In this document: piece after piece, positions 1 through 8,799 of the stretch
Numbering within the stretch: position 1 is the first letter of the stretch
Layout of the letters: each line of letters starts with the position of its first letter
NCBI RefSeq assembly: GCF_001613125.1
Contig: NZ_BDBT01000009.1
Location: 62,001 to 126,000 of the forward strand
DNA: 64,000 nucleotides
Reading direction: 5' to 3'
Source of the DNA: Nocardia shimofusensis NBRC 100134
GTDB lineage: Bacteria > Actinomycetota > Actinomycetes > Mycobacteriales > Mycobacteriaceae
Position numbers and translations under genes: made by a program
The notes under the pieces: generated by a model
The model's database searches: none
What the model was told of the DNA's origin: nothing
The model's input: the letters and a program-made list of their open reading frames with translations, nothing else

Positions 1-1249
1 CGCTGCGGTAGGCGCGGTCCCAGCCGAGTCGCGGTGCGGGGGCGTACTTCTCGGCGTCCTTGGCCGGATCGAGGTAACGGGCCAGGCCGACGCCGCCGAT
101 GACGAGTTCGCCGGATTCGCCCTCCCCGACCGGGGCGCCCTCGGCGTCGACCACCGCGAGATCCCAGCCGTCCAGCGGCAGGCCGATGCGGACCGGGCCC
201 TCGCCGGTCAGCGGCGCCGCGCAGGCCACTACGGTCGCCTCGGTGGGGCCGTAGGTGTTCCACACCTCGCGGCAGGTGTCGCCCTCACCCACGACCCGCT
301 CGGCGAGTTCCGGTGGCACGGCCTCGCCGCCGAAGATCAGCAACCGCACGGCTTCCAGCGCTTCCGGCGGCCAGGTCGCGGCCAGCGTCGGCACCGTCGA
401 GACCACGCTGATCTCGCGGCGCACCAGCCACGGACCCAGATCCGCGCCGGTGCGCACCAGCGTGCGGGGCGCGGGCACCAGGCACGCACCGTGCCGCCAG
501 GCCAGCCACATCTCCTCGCAGGAGGCGTCGAAGGCCACCGACAGGCCCGCCAGCACGCGGTCGCCCGGGCCGATCGGCGCGTCCGGCAGGAACAGTCGCG
601 CCTCGGCGTCGACGAACGCCGCGGCGCTGCGATGGGTGACGGCCACGCCCTTGGGGGTGCCGGTGGAACCGGAGGTGAAGATGATCCAGGCGTCGTCGTC
701 GAGGGATGGGGGCGCCGGTTCCGGCACGCCGGAACCGACGGCAGGGCGGTCGGCGGGCCGGGAGTCGCCGGCCGCCGCGGCGCCGTCCCGCCGGGTGTCG
801 ATGTGCGTGGTGTCGAACTGCCGGATCTCGGAACCGGTGACCAGGACCCGGACGCCGGCCTCGCCGAAGACGAGCGTCGCGCGCTCCTCGGGGTCGTCGG
901 CGTCGACCGGGACGTAGGCCGCGCCCGCGGAGAGGGCGGCGAGAATCGTGACGTAGAGGTGGCGGCTGCCCGAGGGCATCCTGATGCCGACGCGGTCGCC
1001 GCGACGGACCCCGGCTTCGGCGAGTTCCTTTGCCCTGGAAACGATTTCGCTGTGCAGTTCGGCATAGGAGAGAACGGTGTCGCCGTCGTCGATCGCGGGT
1101 GCGTCCGGGTGCGCGGCGATGGTGGCGTCGAGGATGTCGACCAGCGTGCGCGGAGCGGGTGCGCACGCTGCGCGCGAGAGCGGGTCGGGCCGTGACCCCG
1201 GCTCCTGCGGCGCCGCTTCCGTCGCCGCATCGACCTGTGGGTGGAGCAT
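1..1249 (-). CDS. Non-ribosomal peptide synthetase-type adenylation protein, N-terminal part (runs off the left edge)
   Basis: About 416 N-terminal residues are visible and the 3' end lies outside the window. The protein is an ANL-superfamily adenylating enzyme: it carries the phosphate-binding core TSGSTGTPKG near residue 192, then FDASCEEMWLAW near 238, NTYGPTEAT near 330 and GELVIGG near 379. By family knowledge it would activate an amino acid with ATP and load it on a carrier protein. The wording of the 235-330 stretch recalls the Pls/PosA/Gre group (epsilon-poly-lysine synthetase-like, A domain, carrier, then membrane domain), but this is from memory and the decisive C-terminal part is missing. 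The start is ATG at 1249, directly preceded by an in-frame GTG; AGGAG lies about 16 nt upstream. Substrate is not predicted. Confidence 0.85.
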   Translation of the reverse strand, partial: MLHPQVDAATEAAPQEPGSRPDPLSRAACAPAPRTLVDILDATIAAHPDAPAIDDGDTVLSYAELHSEIVSRAKELAEAGVRRGDRVGIRMPSGSRHLYVTILAALSAGAAYVPVDADDPEERATLVFGEAGVRVLVTGSEIRQFDTTHIDTRRDGAAAAGDSRPADRPAVGSGVPEPAPPSLDDDAWIIFTSGSTGTPKGVAVTHRSAAAFVDAEARLFLPDAPIGPGDRVLAGLSVAFDASCEEMWLAWRHGACLVPAPRTLVRTGADLGPWLVRREISVVSTVPTLAATWPPEALEAVRLLIFGGEAVPPELAERVVGEGDTCREVWNTYGPTEATVVACAAPLTGEGPVRIGLPLDGWDLAVVDAEGAPVGEGESGELVIGGVGLARYLDPAKDAEKYAPAPRLGWDRAYRS

Positions 1250-1488
1250 CACGTCCTGCCTGCCTCTCCTGAAAACGGTTCGCGTTGTCGTGATCCTTGC
1301 GTGCTCTTGTTGTTCCACAGCAGGGTTACCGAATGGCAAACAGCATGATGGCCCTCTGCCACGGTACCCGTGACGTCTTCGGGAAACAGCCTGCGACCTG
1401 GTGTTTTGACACGCAGATCACAGATCCGCGAGTCTCGGAGAGGGCAGGAGTGCGGACCGGTGGGACGGACCGGCAGGCAGCTGGGGGC

Positions 1489-2040
1489 TCAGCCCTCCAG
1501 TTCGGAGGGCCGGTGGTAGCGGCCGTTGTAGTACAGCAGCGGAGAGGCGGCGGGGCGCTCGCCGGTCTCGTCGTGCACGCGGGTGACCAGGCCGATGAAG
1601 ATCGTGTGATCGCCGATCGCGATGCGCTGATGCACCGCCGCGCGCACCCAGATGGGGGTGCCGTGCAGGACCGGCTCGCCGCTGTCGAGCGTCGTCCACA
1701 GCGAGGTGTCGGAGAAGCGCTCGGTGGCGGCGCGGGAGAAGCGCTGGGCGATGTGGCGCTGGTGCTCGCCGAGAAAGTGGATCACCACCGACTCGGCGGC
1801 CAGCAGGGCCGTCAGGCTCGACGAGGTGTGCGCGATGTTGAACGACACCAGCGGCGGCTCCAGCGACAGCGACGCGAACGAGGTCGCGGTGAAGCCCACC
1901 GGTCCGTTCGCCGAATCGAGGGTGACGACCGTGACGCCGGCCGGGTAGTGCCGCATCGACGCCCGGTACTGGTCGGCGGTGATGCCGCTGACATCGTCGG
2001 GGACTGTCAGGCCCGTCTCGGGCGGGGGTACTTCACTCAC
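1489..2040 (-). CDS. Flavin reductase-like FMN-binding protein
   Basis: A 183-residue protein of the flavin reductase / HsaB-like family, which reduces FMN or FAD with NAD(P)H and often feeds a two-component monooxygenase. The family pattern is clear: an N-terminal [17 protein letters not shown], then [19 protein letters not shown] and a [17 protein letters not shown] segment, with a C-terminal [10 protein letters not shown]. The frame stays open well upstream, but residues before the GTG at 2040 (VSEVPPPET) have no family resemblance, so this GTG is preferred; no good Shine-Dalgarno is seen. It is divergent from the crotonase gene at 2273. No monooxygenase partner lies next to it, so the electron acceptor is unknown. 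Confidence 0.8.
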   Translation of the reverse strand: MSEVPPPETGLTVPDDVSGITADQYRASMRHYPAGVTVVTLDSANGPVGFTATSFASLSLEPPLVSFNIAHTSSSLTALLAAESVVIHFLGEHQRHIAQRFSRAATERFSDTSLWTTLDSGEPVLHGTPIWVRAAVHQRIAIGDHTIFIGLVTRVHDETGERPAASPLLYYNGRYHRPSELEG

Positions 2041-2260
2041 ATCACGAAAGCTACGCCGGTTGCCGTGGTCCCGGACGAACCCCGTGTGCTCCGGCCGTCG
2101 CCTGTGGCGTCGGTATCGTCGCGCCGACCTCGGCGGACGCGTCCGGCGCTGCCGTGCGTCGAGGATTCGATCCACGCGGAAGGAAAACCACCCGCAGCGG
2201 CGTGGGGTGCGGGAGTCCGTGGCTGCGGGAGTCCGCGTTTGTACGCCGTCAGGCAGCCGA

Positions 2261-2273
2261 TACGCTGGGCGGA
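2261..2273 (+). promoter_or_regulatory. Leaderless promoter -10 box before the crotonase start
   Basis: TACGCT at 2261-2266 is followed by 6 nt and then the ATG at 2273. No ribosome binding site fits, so transcription probably starts at or next to the start codon. Confidence 0.5.
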
Positions 2274-3094
2274 TGACTGATTGGCAGGCTTTCACCGTCG
2301 AGATCGACGGTCATGTCGCCCGGGTGACCTTGACCGGCCCCGGCAAGGGCAACGCGATGGGACCGGACTTCTGGCGCGAACTCCCCGAGATCTTCGGCCG
2401 GCTCGATGCCGACCCGCAGGTGCGCGCGGTGGTCCTCACCGGCAGCGGCAAGCACTTCTCCTTCGGGCTGGACCTGCCCGCGATGTCGGGCACCTTCGGC
2501 CAGTTGCTGGCCGACCGGGCGCTGGCCGCGCCGCGCACCGACTTCCTCAAAGAGATCCGCAGGATGCAGGGCTCGATCAACTCGGTCGCCGACTGCTCCA
2601 AGCCGGTCGTCGCCGCGGTATCGGGCTGGTGCATCGGCGGCGGCGTCGACCTGATCTCGGCCGCCGACATCCGGCTCGCCAGTGCCGACGCAAAGTTCAG
2701 CATCCGTGAGGCGAAGGTCGCCATCGTCGCCGACGTGGGCTCGCTGCAGCGGCTGCCCGGCATCATCGGCGAGGGCCACCTGCGCGAGCTGACCTACACC
2801 GGCAAGGACATCGACGCCGCGCGCGCGGAGAAGATCGGCCTGGTCAACGATGTGTACCCGGACTCCGAAGCGCTGCTCGAGGCCGCGCACGCGCTGGCGA
2901 ACGAGATCGCCGCCAACCCGCCGCTGGTGGTCCAGGGCGCCAAGGACGTGCTCGAACAGCGGCGGGTGAACGAGATCGCCGAGGGCCTGCGCTACGTCTC
3001 GGCGTGGAACGCGGCGTTCCTGCCCTCGGAGGACCTGACCGAGGCCATCCAGGCCGTGTTCGAGAAGCGGGCCCCGGAGTTCAAGGGCCGCTAG
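2273..3094 (+). CDS. Crotonase-fold enoyl-CoA hydratase/isomerase, dienoyl-CoA isomerase type
   Basis: A 273-residue crotonase. The oxyanion-hole regions are present ([11 protein letters not shown] near residue 60, [17 protein letters not shown] near 120). Three acidic positions match those known for the rat delta3,5-delta2,4-dienoyl-CoA isomerase: the Asp of GGGVD, the Glu of IREAKV and, eight residues on, the Asp of [11 protein letters not shown]. This ADVGxLQRLP signature marks the dienoyl-CoA isomerase branch rather than plain hydratases, so the likely role is moving double bonds during beta-oxidation of odd-position unsaturated acyl-CoAs. Mycobacterial EchA21 looks like the nearest family member by memory. 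It is a single gene, apparently leaderless, followed by a strong hairpin. Confidence 0.85.
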   Translation: MTDWQAFTVEIDGHVARVTLTGPGKGNAMGPDFWRELPEIFGRLDADPQVRAVVLTGSGKHFSFGLDLPAMSGTFGQLLADRALAAPRTDFLKEIRRMQGSINSVADCSKPVVAAVSGWCIGGGVDLISAADIRLASADAKFSIREAKVAIVADVGSLQRLPGIIGEGHLRELTYTGKDIDAARAEKIGLVNDVYPDSEALLEAAHALANEIAANPPLVVQGAKDVLEQRRVNEIAEGLRYVSAWNAAFLPSEDLTEAIQAVFEKRAPEFKGR

Positions 3095-3146
3095 GGTTTT
3101 CGCGCGCCGGGCGGCCGGCGTGCAGTGCCGTGCCGAGCCGAGCCGA

Positions 3147-3181
3147 GCCGAGCCCGCCGGGGTTTCTCCGGCGGGCTCGGC
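3147..3181 (+). terminator. Rho-independent-type hairpin after the crotonase gene
   Basis: A perfect 14-bp stem, GCCGAGCCCGCCGG pairing with CCGGCGGGCTCGGC around a 7-nt loop, 53 nt past the stop codon. Its 5' flank is a GAGCC pentanucleotide repeated in tandem from about 3133. No long T-run follows, as usual in this GC range. Confidence 0.6.
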
Positions 3182-3384
3182 ACGTGTTCGAGGTGTGGTG
3201 GGGGACGCTCGGAAGGGGACCGCGGGGTGGTTCCGGGGCCGCCCGAGGGTGGGGGTGGTGAGTACCGCCAGGGTGTGCCCGAACGCCACCTCGGGGTGGC
3301 TGTGCAGGGCCTGTCCGCTCCCTAACGTTGTTCTCAGCAAGCCGAGATCGACAACTCACCGAGAACACCACCCAGGAGCACGAC

Positions 3385-3639
3385 ATGCGCATCAAATCCT
3401 TCATCGCCGCCGCCGCGCTGGCCACCGCGACCGTCGCCGGGGTGTCGACGGCCGCGACCGCCACCGCCGCCGCGCCGATCGAGACCACCTACCAGGCCGC
3501 CTACTACGGCGGCACCTACATCGGCACCTACGCCACCCTGGAAGCCTGCCGCGCCGACGGCGTCTCGCCGAGCACCGGCGGCTACTACTGGGAGTGCATC
3601 GAGAACTGGGACGGCTGGGACCTCTACATCTACTACTGA
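3385..3639 (+). CDS. Small secreted protein of unknown function
   Basis: An 84-residue product. The start ATG at 3385 has AGGAG six nt upstream, giving MRIKS followed by a typical Sec signal peptide (an Ala-rich hydrophobic core, cleavage likely after TATAAA near residue 30). The mature part is about 55 residues, rich in Tyr, Gly and Trp ([35 protein letters not shown]), with just two cysteines that could form a disulfide. I do not recognise a family. It is a single gene closed by two hairpins and faces ppa tail to tail. A cell-wall or surface peptide is possible but unproven. Confidence 0.7.
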   Translation: MRIKSFIAAAALATATVAGVSTAATATAAAPIETTYQAAYYGGTYIGTYATLEACRADGVSPSTGGYYWECIENWDGWDLYIYY

Positions 3640-3671
3640 TCCCCAGCTCTACCGAAAGACCCTCTCGGCCA

Positions 3672-3702
3672 CCGAGCACGGTTCCCCCACCACCGTGCTC
3701 GG
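3672..3702 (+). terminator. Hairpin after the small secreted protein gene
   Basis: CCGAGCACGG and CCGTGCTCGG form a 10-bp stem with an 11-nt loop, 33 nt past the stop codon. Confidence 0.6.
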
Positions 3703-3710
3703 ACAAAGGG

Positions 3711-3745
3711 AAAGGGACGTCCGGCACCGTGCCGGACGTCCCTTT
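3711..3745. terminator. Bidirectional terminator between two convergent genes
   Basis: Two 17-nt arms (AAAGGGACGTCCGGCAC and its complement) meet with a single central base. A-run and T-run at the two ends suit termination from both the secreted-protein gene and ppa. Confidence 0.75.
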
Positions 3746-3803
3746 CGCCGTTCAGGCCGAGCGCCGCTCGCGAGGAGGGAGCTCGGTTCGCGCCAAAGGG
3801 GGC

Positions 3804-4295
3804 TCAGTGGCCGCCCTTCTCCTCCAGGCGCTGGAAGGAAGCCGTGACCTCGGCCTCGGCCTCGGCGCGACCGACCCACTCCGAGCCCTTCACGTACTTG
3901 CCCGGCTCGAGATCCTTGTAGCGCTCGAAGAAGTGCTTGATCGCGGCCAGCTCGAACTCCGGGACGTCGGCGAGGTCCTGGATGTGGTCCCAGCGGGGGT
4001 CGCCCGCGGGCACGCACAGCACCTTGGCGTCGCCGCCCGCCTCGTCCTCCATCTTGTACATCGCGACCGGACGGGCCTCGACGATCACGCCGGGGAACAC
4101 CGAGTCCGGCAGCAGGACCAGCGCGTCCAGCGGATCGCCGTCCTCGCCGAGGGTGTTCTCGATGAAGCCGTAGTCGGCGGGATAGGCCATCGACGTGTAG
4201 AGGAAACGGTCGAGACGGACCCGGCCGGTCTCGTGATCGACCTCGTACTTGTTGCGGGAACCCTTAGGGATCTCGATGGTGACGTCGAACTCCAC
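3804..4295 (-). CDS. ppa: Inorganic pyrophosphatase
   Basis: A 163-residue family I soluble pyrophosphatase that hydrolyses PPi to phosphate and pulls biosynthetic reactions forward. The N-terminus [18 protein letters not shown] and the metal/PPi-binding block [19 protein letters not shown] carry the expected Lys, Glu, Tyr and Asp residues; DPRWDHIQD and [13 protein letters not shown] follow. The length matches the mycobacterial enzyme. The start is GTG at 4295, with AAGGAG five nt upstream; an ATG at 4300 is out of frame. The gene is divergent from dacB, the same arrangement as in M. tuberculosis. Confidence 0.97.
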   Translation of the reverse strand: MEFDVTIEIPKGSRNKYEVDHETGRVRLDRFLYTSMAYPADYGFIENTLGEDGDPLDALVLLPDSVFPGVIVEARPVAMYKMEDEAGGDAKVLCVPAGDPRWDHIQDLADVPEFELAAIKHFFERYKDLEPGKYVKGSEWVGRAEAEAEVTASFQRLEEKGGH

Positions 4296-4456
4296 GCCAT
4301 CTCCTTCTGTGCTGCATCTAGGGGCGCGAGCAGGCGCGCTGCCGACTCGCCCGACTGTCGGGGAGAACGGTAGCCGAACACCGATAGTGTGAGTGGTGCG
4401 GATACGGGTGCGCCGGGCGGGTGCGCGGTGGGTGGAGTCAGGGAGACGACGGGCAC

Positions 4457-5953
4457 GTGGTTGGGAACGACAAGAGGATCGGGGACTTGGCCACCCGCAG
4501 GCGCAGACGCCTGTGGATCACGGTGGTCACGACCTTCGCCGTGATCGCGCTGCTGGCGGGGACGGTACTGCTGGTGGTCCGGCCGTGGACACCGGAATTC
4601 CGGCACGGCGGACTGACCATCGCCGAATCGCCCGCGCCGGTGAAGGCCTTTCCCCGGCTGCAGCCCGCCGACGACAACGGCGCGCCGAGTCCGGCCGGTG
4701 TGGCGGCCGCGCTGGCGCAGCCGATCACCGATCCCGACCTCGGTGATTTCTCCGGCGTGGTCACCGACGCCGAGACCGGGACGACGCTGTGGAGCTCGGA
4801 CGCCGACGAGCCGCGCATCCCGTCCTCCACGAACAAGATCCTGACCACCGCGGCCGCGCTGCTCGCGCTGCCCGCCGACCAGCGGGTGATCACCAAGGTC
4901 GTCGCGGGCGCGGCGCCGAACGAACTGGTGCTCGTCGGCGGCGGCGACCCGACGCTCACCGCGCAGCCCGACGGCAAGGGGTATTACCCGAATTCGGCCC
5001 GGCTGTCGGATCTGGTCGGGCAGATCCAGTCCTCCGGCCGCGCGGTCGACACCATCGTGGTGGATACCTCGCTCTACGCCGGTCCGACGATGGCCCAGGG
5101 CTGGGAGGACATCGACGTCCCGCAAGGATCGATCGCGCCGATCGAATCGGTGATGATCGACGGCGGTCGCGCCGAGGCGCTGGTCGAGTACTCCCCACGC
5201 ACCGTCACGCCTGCGCTGGACGCGGGTCGCACGCTGGCCGCCGCCCTGGGCCTGGACCCGAATCGGGTGCGGACCGGAACCGCCGACCCCGCGGCCGCGG
5301 AGGTGGCTTCGGTGCGCTCGGCGCCGCTGGGCGATCGCCTGCACGCGATGATGCTGCACTCGGACAATGTCCTCGCCGAGACCATCGGCCGTGAGATCGC
5401 GCTGGCCACCGGTCACGAACCGTCCTTCGCCGGCGCGGCGACCGCGGTGCGCGCCACCCTCGAGGGCGCGGGCTTCGATCTGACCGGAGTGGTGCTGCAC
5501 GACTCGAGCGGCCTGTCGACCGACGACCGGCTGCCCGCCCGGCTGCTCGACGACATTCTCGCCGCCGCCGCCCGGGCCGGGGGCGAGGTTCCCGAGAGCG
5601 CCGAGGACAGTGACAAGAGCGGCAAGGCCGGTGCGACCGGCGCGGCCGGCAGCGGCGCGGACGAGGGAGCCGCCGACTACGCCGCGCTCTCCCCGCTGCT
5701 GGACGCCCTTCCGGTCGCGGGCGCCACCGGCTCGCTGAGCTCGCGCTATGTGCAGCAGAACCGGGAGGGCGCGGGCTGGGTGCGGGCCAAGACCGGAACT
5801 CTCACGGTTGCCAGCACGTTGGCCGGGTATGTGCTCGACAGAGATGGACGGGTGCTGACCTTCGCGTTGATGTCGAACGATCGGCCGCCGGAGCTGAGCC
5901 GACCGGCGCTGGACGCCATCGCGCGCACATTACGCAACTGTGGATGCTCGTGA
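4457..5953 (+). CDS. dacB: D-alanyl-D-alanine carboxypeptidase/endopeptidase (PBP4 family)
   Basis: A class C penicillin-binding protein of about 498 residues that trims or cleaves peptidoglycan peptides outside the membrane. After an Arg-rich start (RRRRRLW) comes one hydrophobic anchor, [19 protein letters not shown]. The three catalytic motifs are in order: STNK at 124-127 (Ser nucleophile and Lys), SDN at 302-304 and KTG at 445-447. A low-complexity Gly/Ala/Asp insert (about residues 380-410) sits between the second and third motifs. Start chosen at GTG 4457; the frame is open further upstream but without family-like sequence. It begins the conserved run dacB - metalloprotease - tilS - hpt. 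Confidence 0.9.
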   Translation: MVGNDKRIGDLATRRRRRLWITVVTTFAVIALLAGTVLLVVRPWTPEFRHGGLTIAESPAPVKAFPRLQPADDNGAPSPAGVAAALAQPITDPDLGDFSGVVTDAETGTTLWSSDADEPRIPSSTNKILTTAAALLALPADQRVITKVVAGAAPNELVLVGGGDPTLTAQPDGKGYYPNSARLSDLVGQIQSSGRAVDTIVVDTSLYAGPTMAQGWEDIDVPQGSIAPIESVMIDGGRAEALVEYSPRTVTPALDAGRTLAAALGLDPNRVRTGTADPAAAEVASVRSAPLGDRLHAMMLHSDNVLAETIGREIALATGHEPSFAGAATAVRATLEGAGFDLTGVVLHDSSGLSTDDRLPARLLDDILAAAARAGGEVPESAEDSDKSGKAGATGAAGSGADEGAADYAALSPLLDALPVAGATGSLSSRYVQQNREGAGWVRAKTGTLTVASTLAGYVLDRDGRVLTFALMSNDRPPELSRPALDAIARTLRNCGCS

Positions 5954-5966
5954 CGGGTGGTTGACC

Positions 5967-7091
5967 ATGTTCGAAGGCGCTGACGGGGCAGACGAGACGA
6001 CGGCGGGCGCGGCAGACTCCGGGCCGACGGTGCCCGGCACACGCGGACCCGGCCTGTCCGCGCCGGTCGACTGGCGGCTGGCCGCGCGCACCGGCGCCGC
6101 CTTGGTCCCGGCCGGGCCCAGCACGACCAGAGCGGCCGCCGAACAGGTGGTCGCCGAACTCGCCGCGGCTTCGGTGCGCGCCGAACAGCCGGTGCGCGAG
6201 GTGAGCGGACTGCTCGACGACCAGCCGATTCCCGAGGCCAGGATCGTGGACCGGCCCGGCTGGATCAGCGCTGCCGCCGACTCGATGGCGGTGCTCACCG
6301 GTCCGGCCGCGACGCCGACCGGCTTGCAGGCCAAGCTCACGGGCAAGCCCGCGGGCGTGCAGGCGGGCGCGATGCTGGCGTTCCTGTCCACCGCCATCCT
6401 CGGCCAGTACGACCCGTTCACCGGGCCGGACGGCACGCTGCTGCTGGTCGCGCCGAACATCGTCGCGGTGGAACGCACCCTGCGCGTCTCGCCGAGCGAC
6501 TTCCGGTTGTGGGTCTGCCTGCACGAGGTCACCCACCGGGTGCAGTTCTCCTCCGCGCCCTGGCTGGCCGACTACATGCGCGACACCGTCGATGTGTTCG
6601 GCGACATCGGCGACGACACCGTGACCCAGATGCTCTCACGGCTGCTCGACGAGGTGCGCGACCGCAGGCGCGGCCTGGTCTCCGAGGATCCGGCCTCACG
6701 CGGTGTCATCGGCCTGCTGCGCGCGAGCCAGGCGCCGCCGCAACGCGAGGCGCTCGACCGCCTGCTGATGCTCGGCACGCTGCTGGAAGGGCACGCCGAC
6801 CACGTGATGGACGCGGTCGGCCCCGCGGTGGTCCCGACCGTCACCCAGATCCGCGCTGCCTTCGACCTGCGCAGGCAGCGCCCGGCCAATCCGGTCCAGC
6901 GGCTGTTGCGGGCGCTGCTGGGCATGGATGCCAAGATCGCCCAATACGTGCGGGGCAAGGCGTTCGTCGACCACGTGGTGGGCCGGGTCGGGATCGTCGA
7001 GTTCAACGCGGTGTGGACCGACGCGACGACACTGCCGCGCACCGACGAGATCGAGGATCCGGAGCGGTGGATCGCCCGAGTGCTCGGATGA
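5967..7091 (+). CDS. Zinc-dependent metalloprotease-like protein (DUF2342 family)
   Basis: About 374 residues. The family-defining zinc motif HEVTH is at residue 186 within VCLHEVTHRVQF, and LEGHADHVMDAVG near residue 280 gives a further candidate ligand region. This is the actinobacterial DUF2342 family (Rv3626c in M. tuberculosis), sometimes tagged as coenzyme F420-associated from co-occurrence; no substrate is established. ATG at 5967 is used; an upstream GTG at 5940 would overlap the end of dacB. It lies 13 nt after dacB and 94 nt before tilS, so probably one operon. Confidence 0.85.
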   Translation: MFEGADGADETTAGAADSGPTVPGTRGPGLSAPVDWRLAARTGAALVPAGPSTTRAAAEQVVAELAAASVRAEQPVREVSGLLDDQPIPEARIVDRPGWISAAADSMAVLTGPAATPTGLQAKLTGKPAGVQAGAMLAFLSTAILGQYDPFTGPDGTLLLVAPNIVAVERTLRVSPSDFRLWVCLHEVTHRVQFSSAPWLADYMRDTVDVFGDIGDDTVTQMLSRLLDEVRDRRRGLVSEDPASRGVIGLLRASQAPPQREALDRLLMLGTLLEGHADHVMDAVGPAVVPTVTQIRAAFDLRRQRPANPVQRLLRALLGMDAKIAQYVRGKAFVDHVVGRVGIVEFNAVWTDATTLPRTDEIEDPERWIARVLG

Positions 7092-7185
7092 CCCGACCCG
7101 ATGCTCGACGCCGCGGATCCCCGTGTGCTCGGCCGTCTTGTCCGGATGCCTCGCCCCGCACGGCAGCTCGGACGAGTAGCGCGGC

Positions 7186-8202
7186 GTGAGCGGCGCGTCG
7201 TTCCGGTTGCCCGAGACCCCGGCGGCACTGGTCCTACGCCGTGCCGTGCGGTCCTGGCTGGCCGAGTTCCTGCCCGCCGACGCGCCCGCGGTGGCGGTCG
7301 CCCTGTCCGGTGGCCCTGATTCGCTGGCGCTGACCGCCGCGACGGTCGTGGAGGCGGCCGCGAGAGATCTCCCGGTGGACGCGCTCGTCGTGGACCACGG
7401 ATTGCAGGCGGGCTCCGATCGGGTAGCCGCGGAGGCCGCGGCCACCGCCCGCACCCTGGGCGTCCGCGAGGCCCGGGTACGCACGGTCCGCGTCGGCACC
7501 GAGGGCGGCCCGGAAGCCGCCGCCCGCACCGCCCGCTACACCGCCCTCGAATCCGCCCGCGACGGCTGCCCGGTCCTGCTCGGGCACACCCTCGACGACC
7601 AGGCCGAGACCGTGCTGCTCGGGCTGGCCCGCGGTTCCGGCGCCCGTTCGATCCAGGGCATGGCCGCCTGCACGCCGCCGTGGGGCAGGCCGCTGCTCGG
7701 TGTGCGCCGCGCCGACACCCGCCGCCTGTGCGCGGACCTCGGGCTCGTCCCGTACGACGACCCGCACAATGCGAGCGCGGAGTACACCCGGGTGCGGATA
7801 CGCGCCGAGGTCCTGCCGCTGCTCGAGGAGGTGCTCGGCGGCGGGGTGGCCGAGGCGCTGGCCCGCACCGGCGCCCAGCTGCGCGAGGATTCCGCGGTCC
7901 TCGACGCGCTCGCCGCCGAGTTGCTGGCGCGGGCGAGCGACGATACGGGCGCGCTCTCGGTCGAGATCCTCGCCACGGCGCCCGCCGCCCTGCGCCGGCG
8001 GGCGCTGCGGACCTGGCTGCTCGCCGGTGGCGCGAATGCCCTGACCGGCAAGCACCTCCACGCCGTCGACGCGCTGATCGCCGACTGGCGCGGCCAGGGC
8101 GGCGTGGCCGTGGGCGGAGGCACCCCCCAGGCGAGGTTGGTTGCCGCGCGCGAACATGGCAGGCTGACACTGCGCAGGCACGACCGATCGCCCGCGCGGT
8201 GA
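7186..8202 (+). CDS. tilS: tRNA(Ile)-lysidine synthase
   Basis: A 338-residue PP-loop ATPase that changes C34 of the CAU-anticodon tRNA-Ile to lysidine so that it reads AUA. The PP-loop SGGPDS starts at residue 41; the family blocks VDHGLQAGS, GHTLDDQAETVLLGLARGSG and NASAEYTRVRIRAEVLPLL follow. A C-terminal substrate domain of about 100 residues is present. The start is GTG at 7186. It is followed by hpt after 36 nt, the usual tilS-hpt pairing in actinobacteria. Confidence 0.95.
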   Translation: MSGASFRLPETPAALVLRRAVRSWLAEFLPADAPAVAVALSGGPDSLALTAATVVEAAARDLPVDALVVDHGLQAGSDRVAAEAAATARTLGVREARVRTVRVGTEGGPEAAARTARYTALESARDGCPVLLGHTLDDQAETVLLGLARGSGARSIQGMAACTPPWGRPLLGVRRADTRRLCADLGLVPYDDPHNASAEYTRVRIRAEVLPLLEEVLGGGVAEALARTGAQLREDSAVLDALAAELLARASDDTGALSVEILATAPAALRRRALRTWLLAGGANALTGKHLHAVDALIADWRGQGGVAVGGGTPQARLVAAREHGRLTLRRHDRSPAR

Positions 8203-8238
8203 ACGTGCCGCGAACACAGGGAAGGGAAACCATTACAC

Positions 8239-8796
8239 GTGTACGGGGACGACATCGCATCGGTGCTGATCACCGAGGAACAGATCGCCGCCAAGACCGG
8301 TGAGCTGGCCGAGCTGATCGCCAAGCGCTACCCGGAGGGCTCCTCCGCGGACGACCTGCTGCTGGTCGGCGTGCTCAAAGGCGCCATCTTCTTCATGACC
8401 GACCTGGCCAAGGCGCTGTCGATTCCGACCCAGATGGAATTCATGGCCGTCTCGTCCTACGGGTCCTCCACCTCGTCCTCCGGCGTGGTGCGGATCATGA
8501 AGGACCTGGACAAGGACATCGCGGGCCGCAATGTGCTGATCGTCGAGGACATCATCGACTCCGGTCTGACGCTGTCGTGGCTGATGCGCAACCTGTCCAC
8601 CCGCAACCCCGCGTCGCTGGAAGTGGTCACCCTGCTGCGCAAGCCCGACGCGCTACGCACCCAGGTGGAGGTCGCCCACGTCGGCTTCGACATTCCCAAC
8701 GAGTTCGTCGTCGGCTACGGCTTGGACTACGCCGAGCGCTACCGCGACCTGCCCTACATCGGCACCCTGAACCCCAGGGTCTACGGCGGGGCCTGA
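8239..8796 (+). CDS. hpt: Hypoxanthine phosphoribosyltransferase
   Basis: A 185-residue type I phosphoribosyltransferase that salvages hypoxanthine/guanine with PRPP to IMP/GMP. The PRPP loop [16 protein letters not shown] lies near residues 96-111 and the ring-closing block [18 protein letters not shown] near the C-terminus. [13 protein letters not shown] and [11 protein letters not shown] are the remaining family blocks. GTG start; ribosome binding site weak. Only 3 nt separate its stop from the stop of the convergent pseudokinase gene. In many bacteria ftsH follows directly; here a 12.9-kb block intervenes. Confidence 0.96.
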   Translation: MYGDDIASVLITEEQIAAKTGELAELIAKRYPEGSSADDLLLVGVLKGAIFFMTDLAKALSIPTQMEFMAVSSYGSSTSSSGVVRIMKDLDKDIAGRNVLIVEDIIDSGLTLSWLMRNLSTRNPASLEVVTLLRKPDALRTQVEVAHVGFDIPNEFVVGYGLDYAERYRDLPYIGTLNPRVYGGA

Positions 8797-8799
8797 GCC

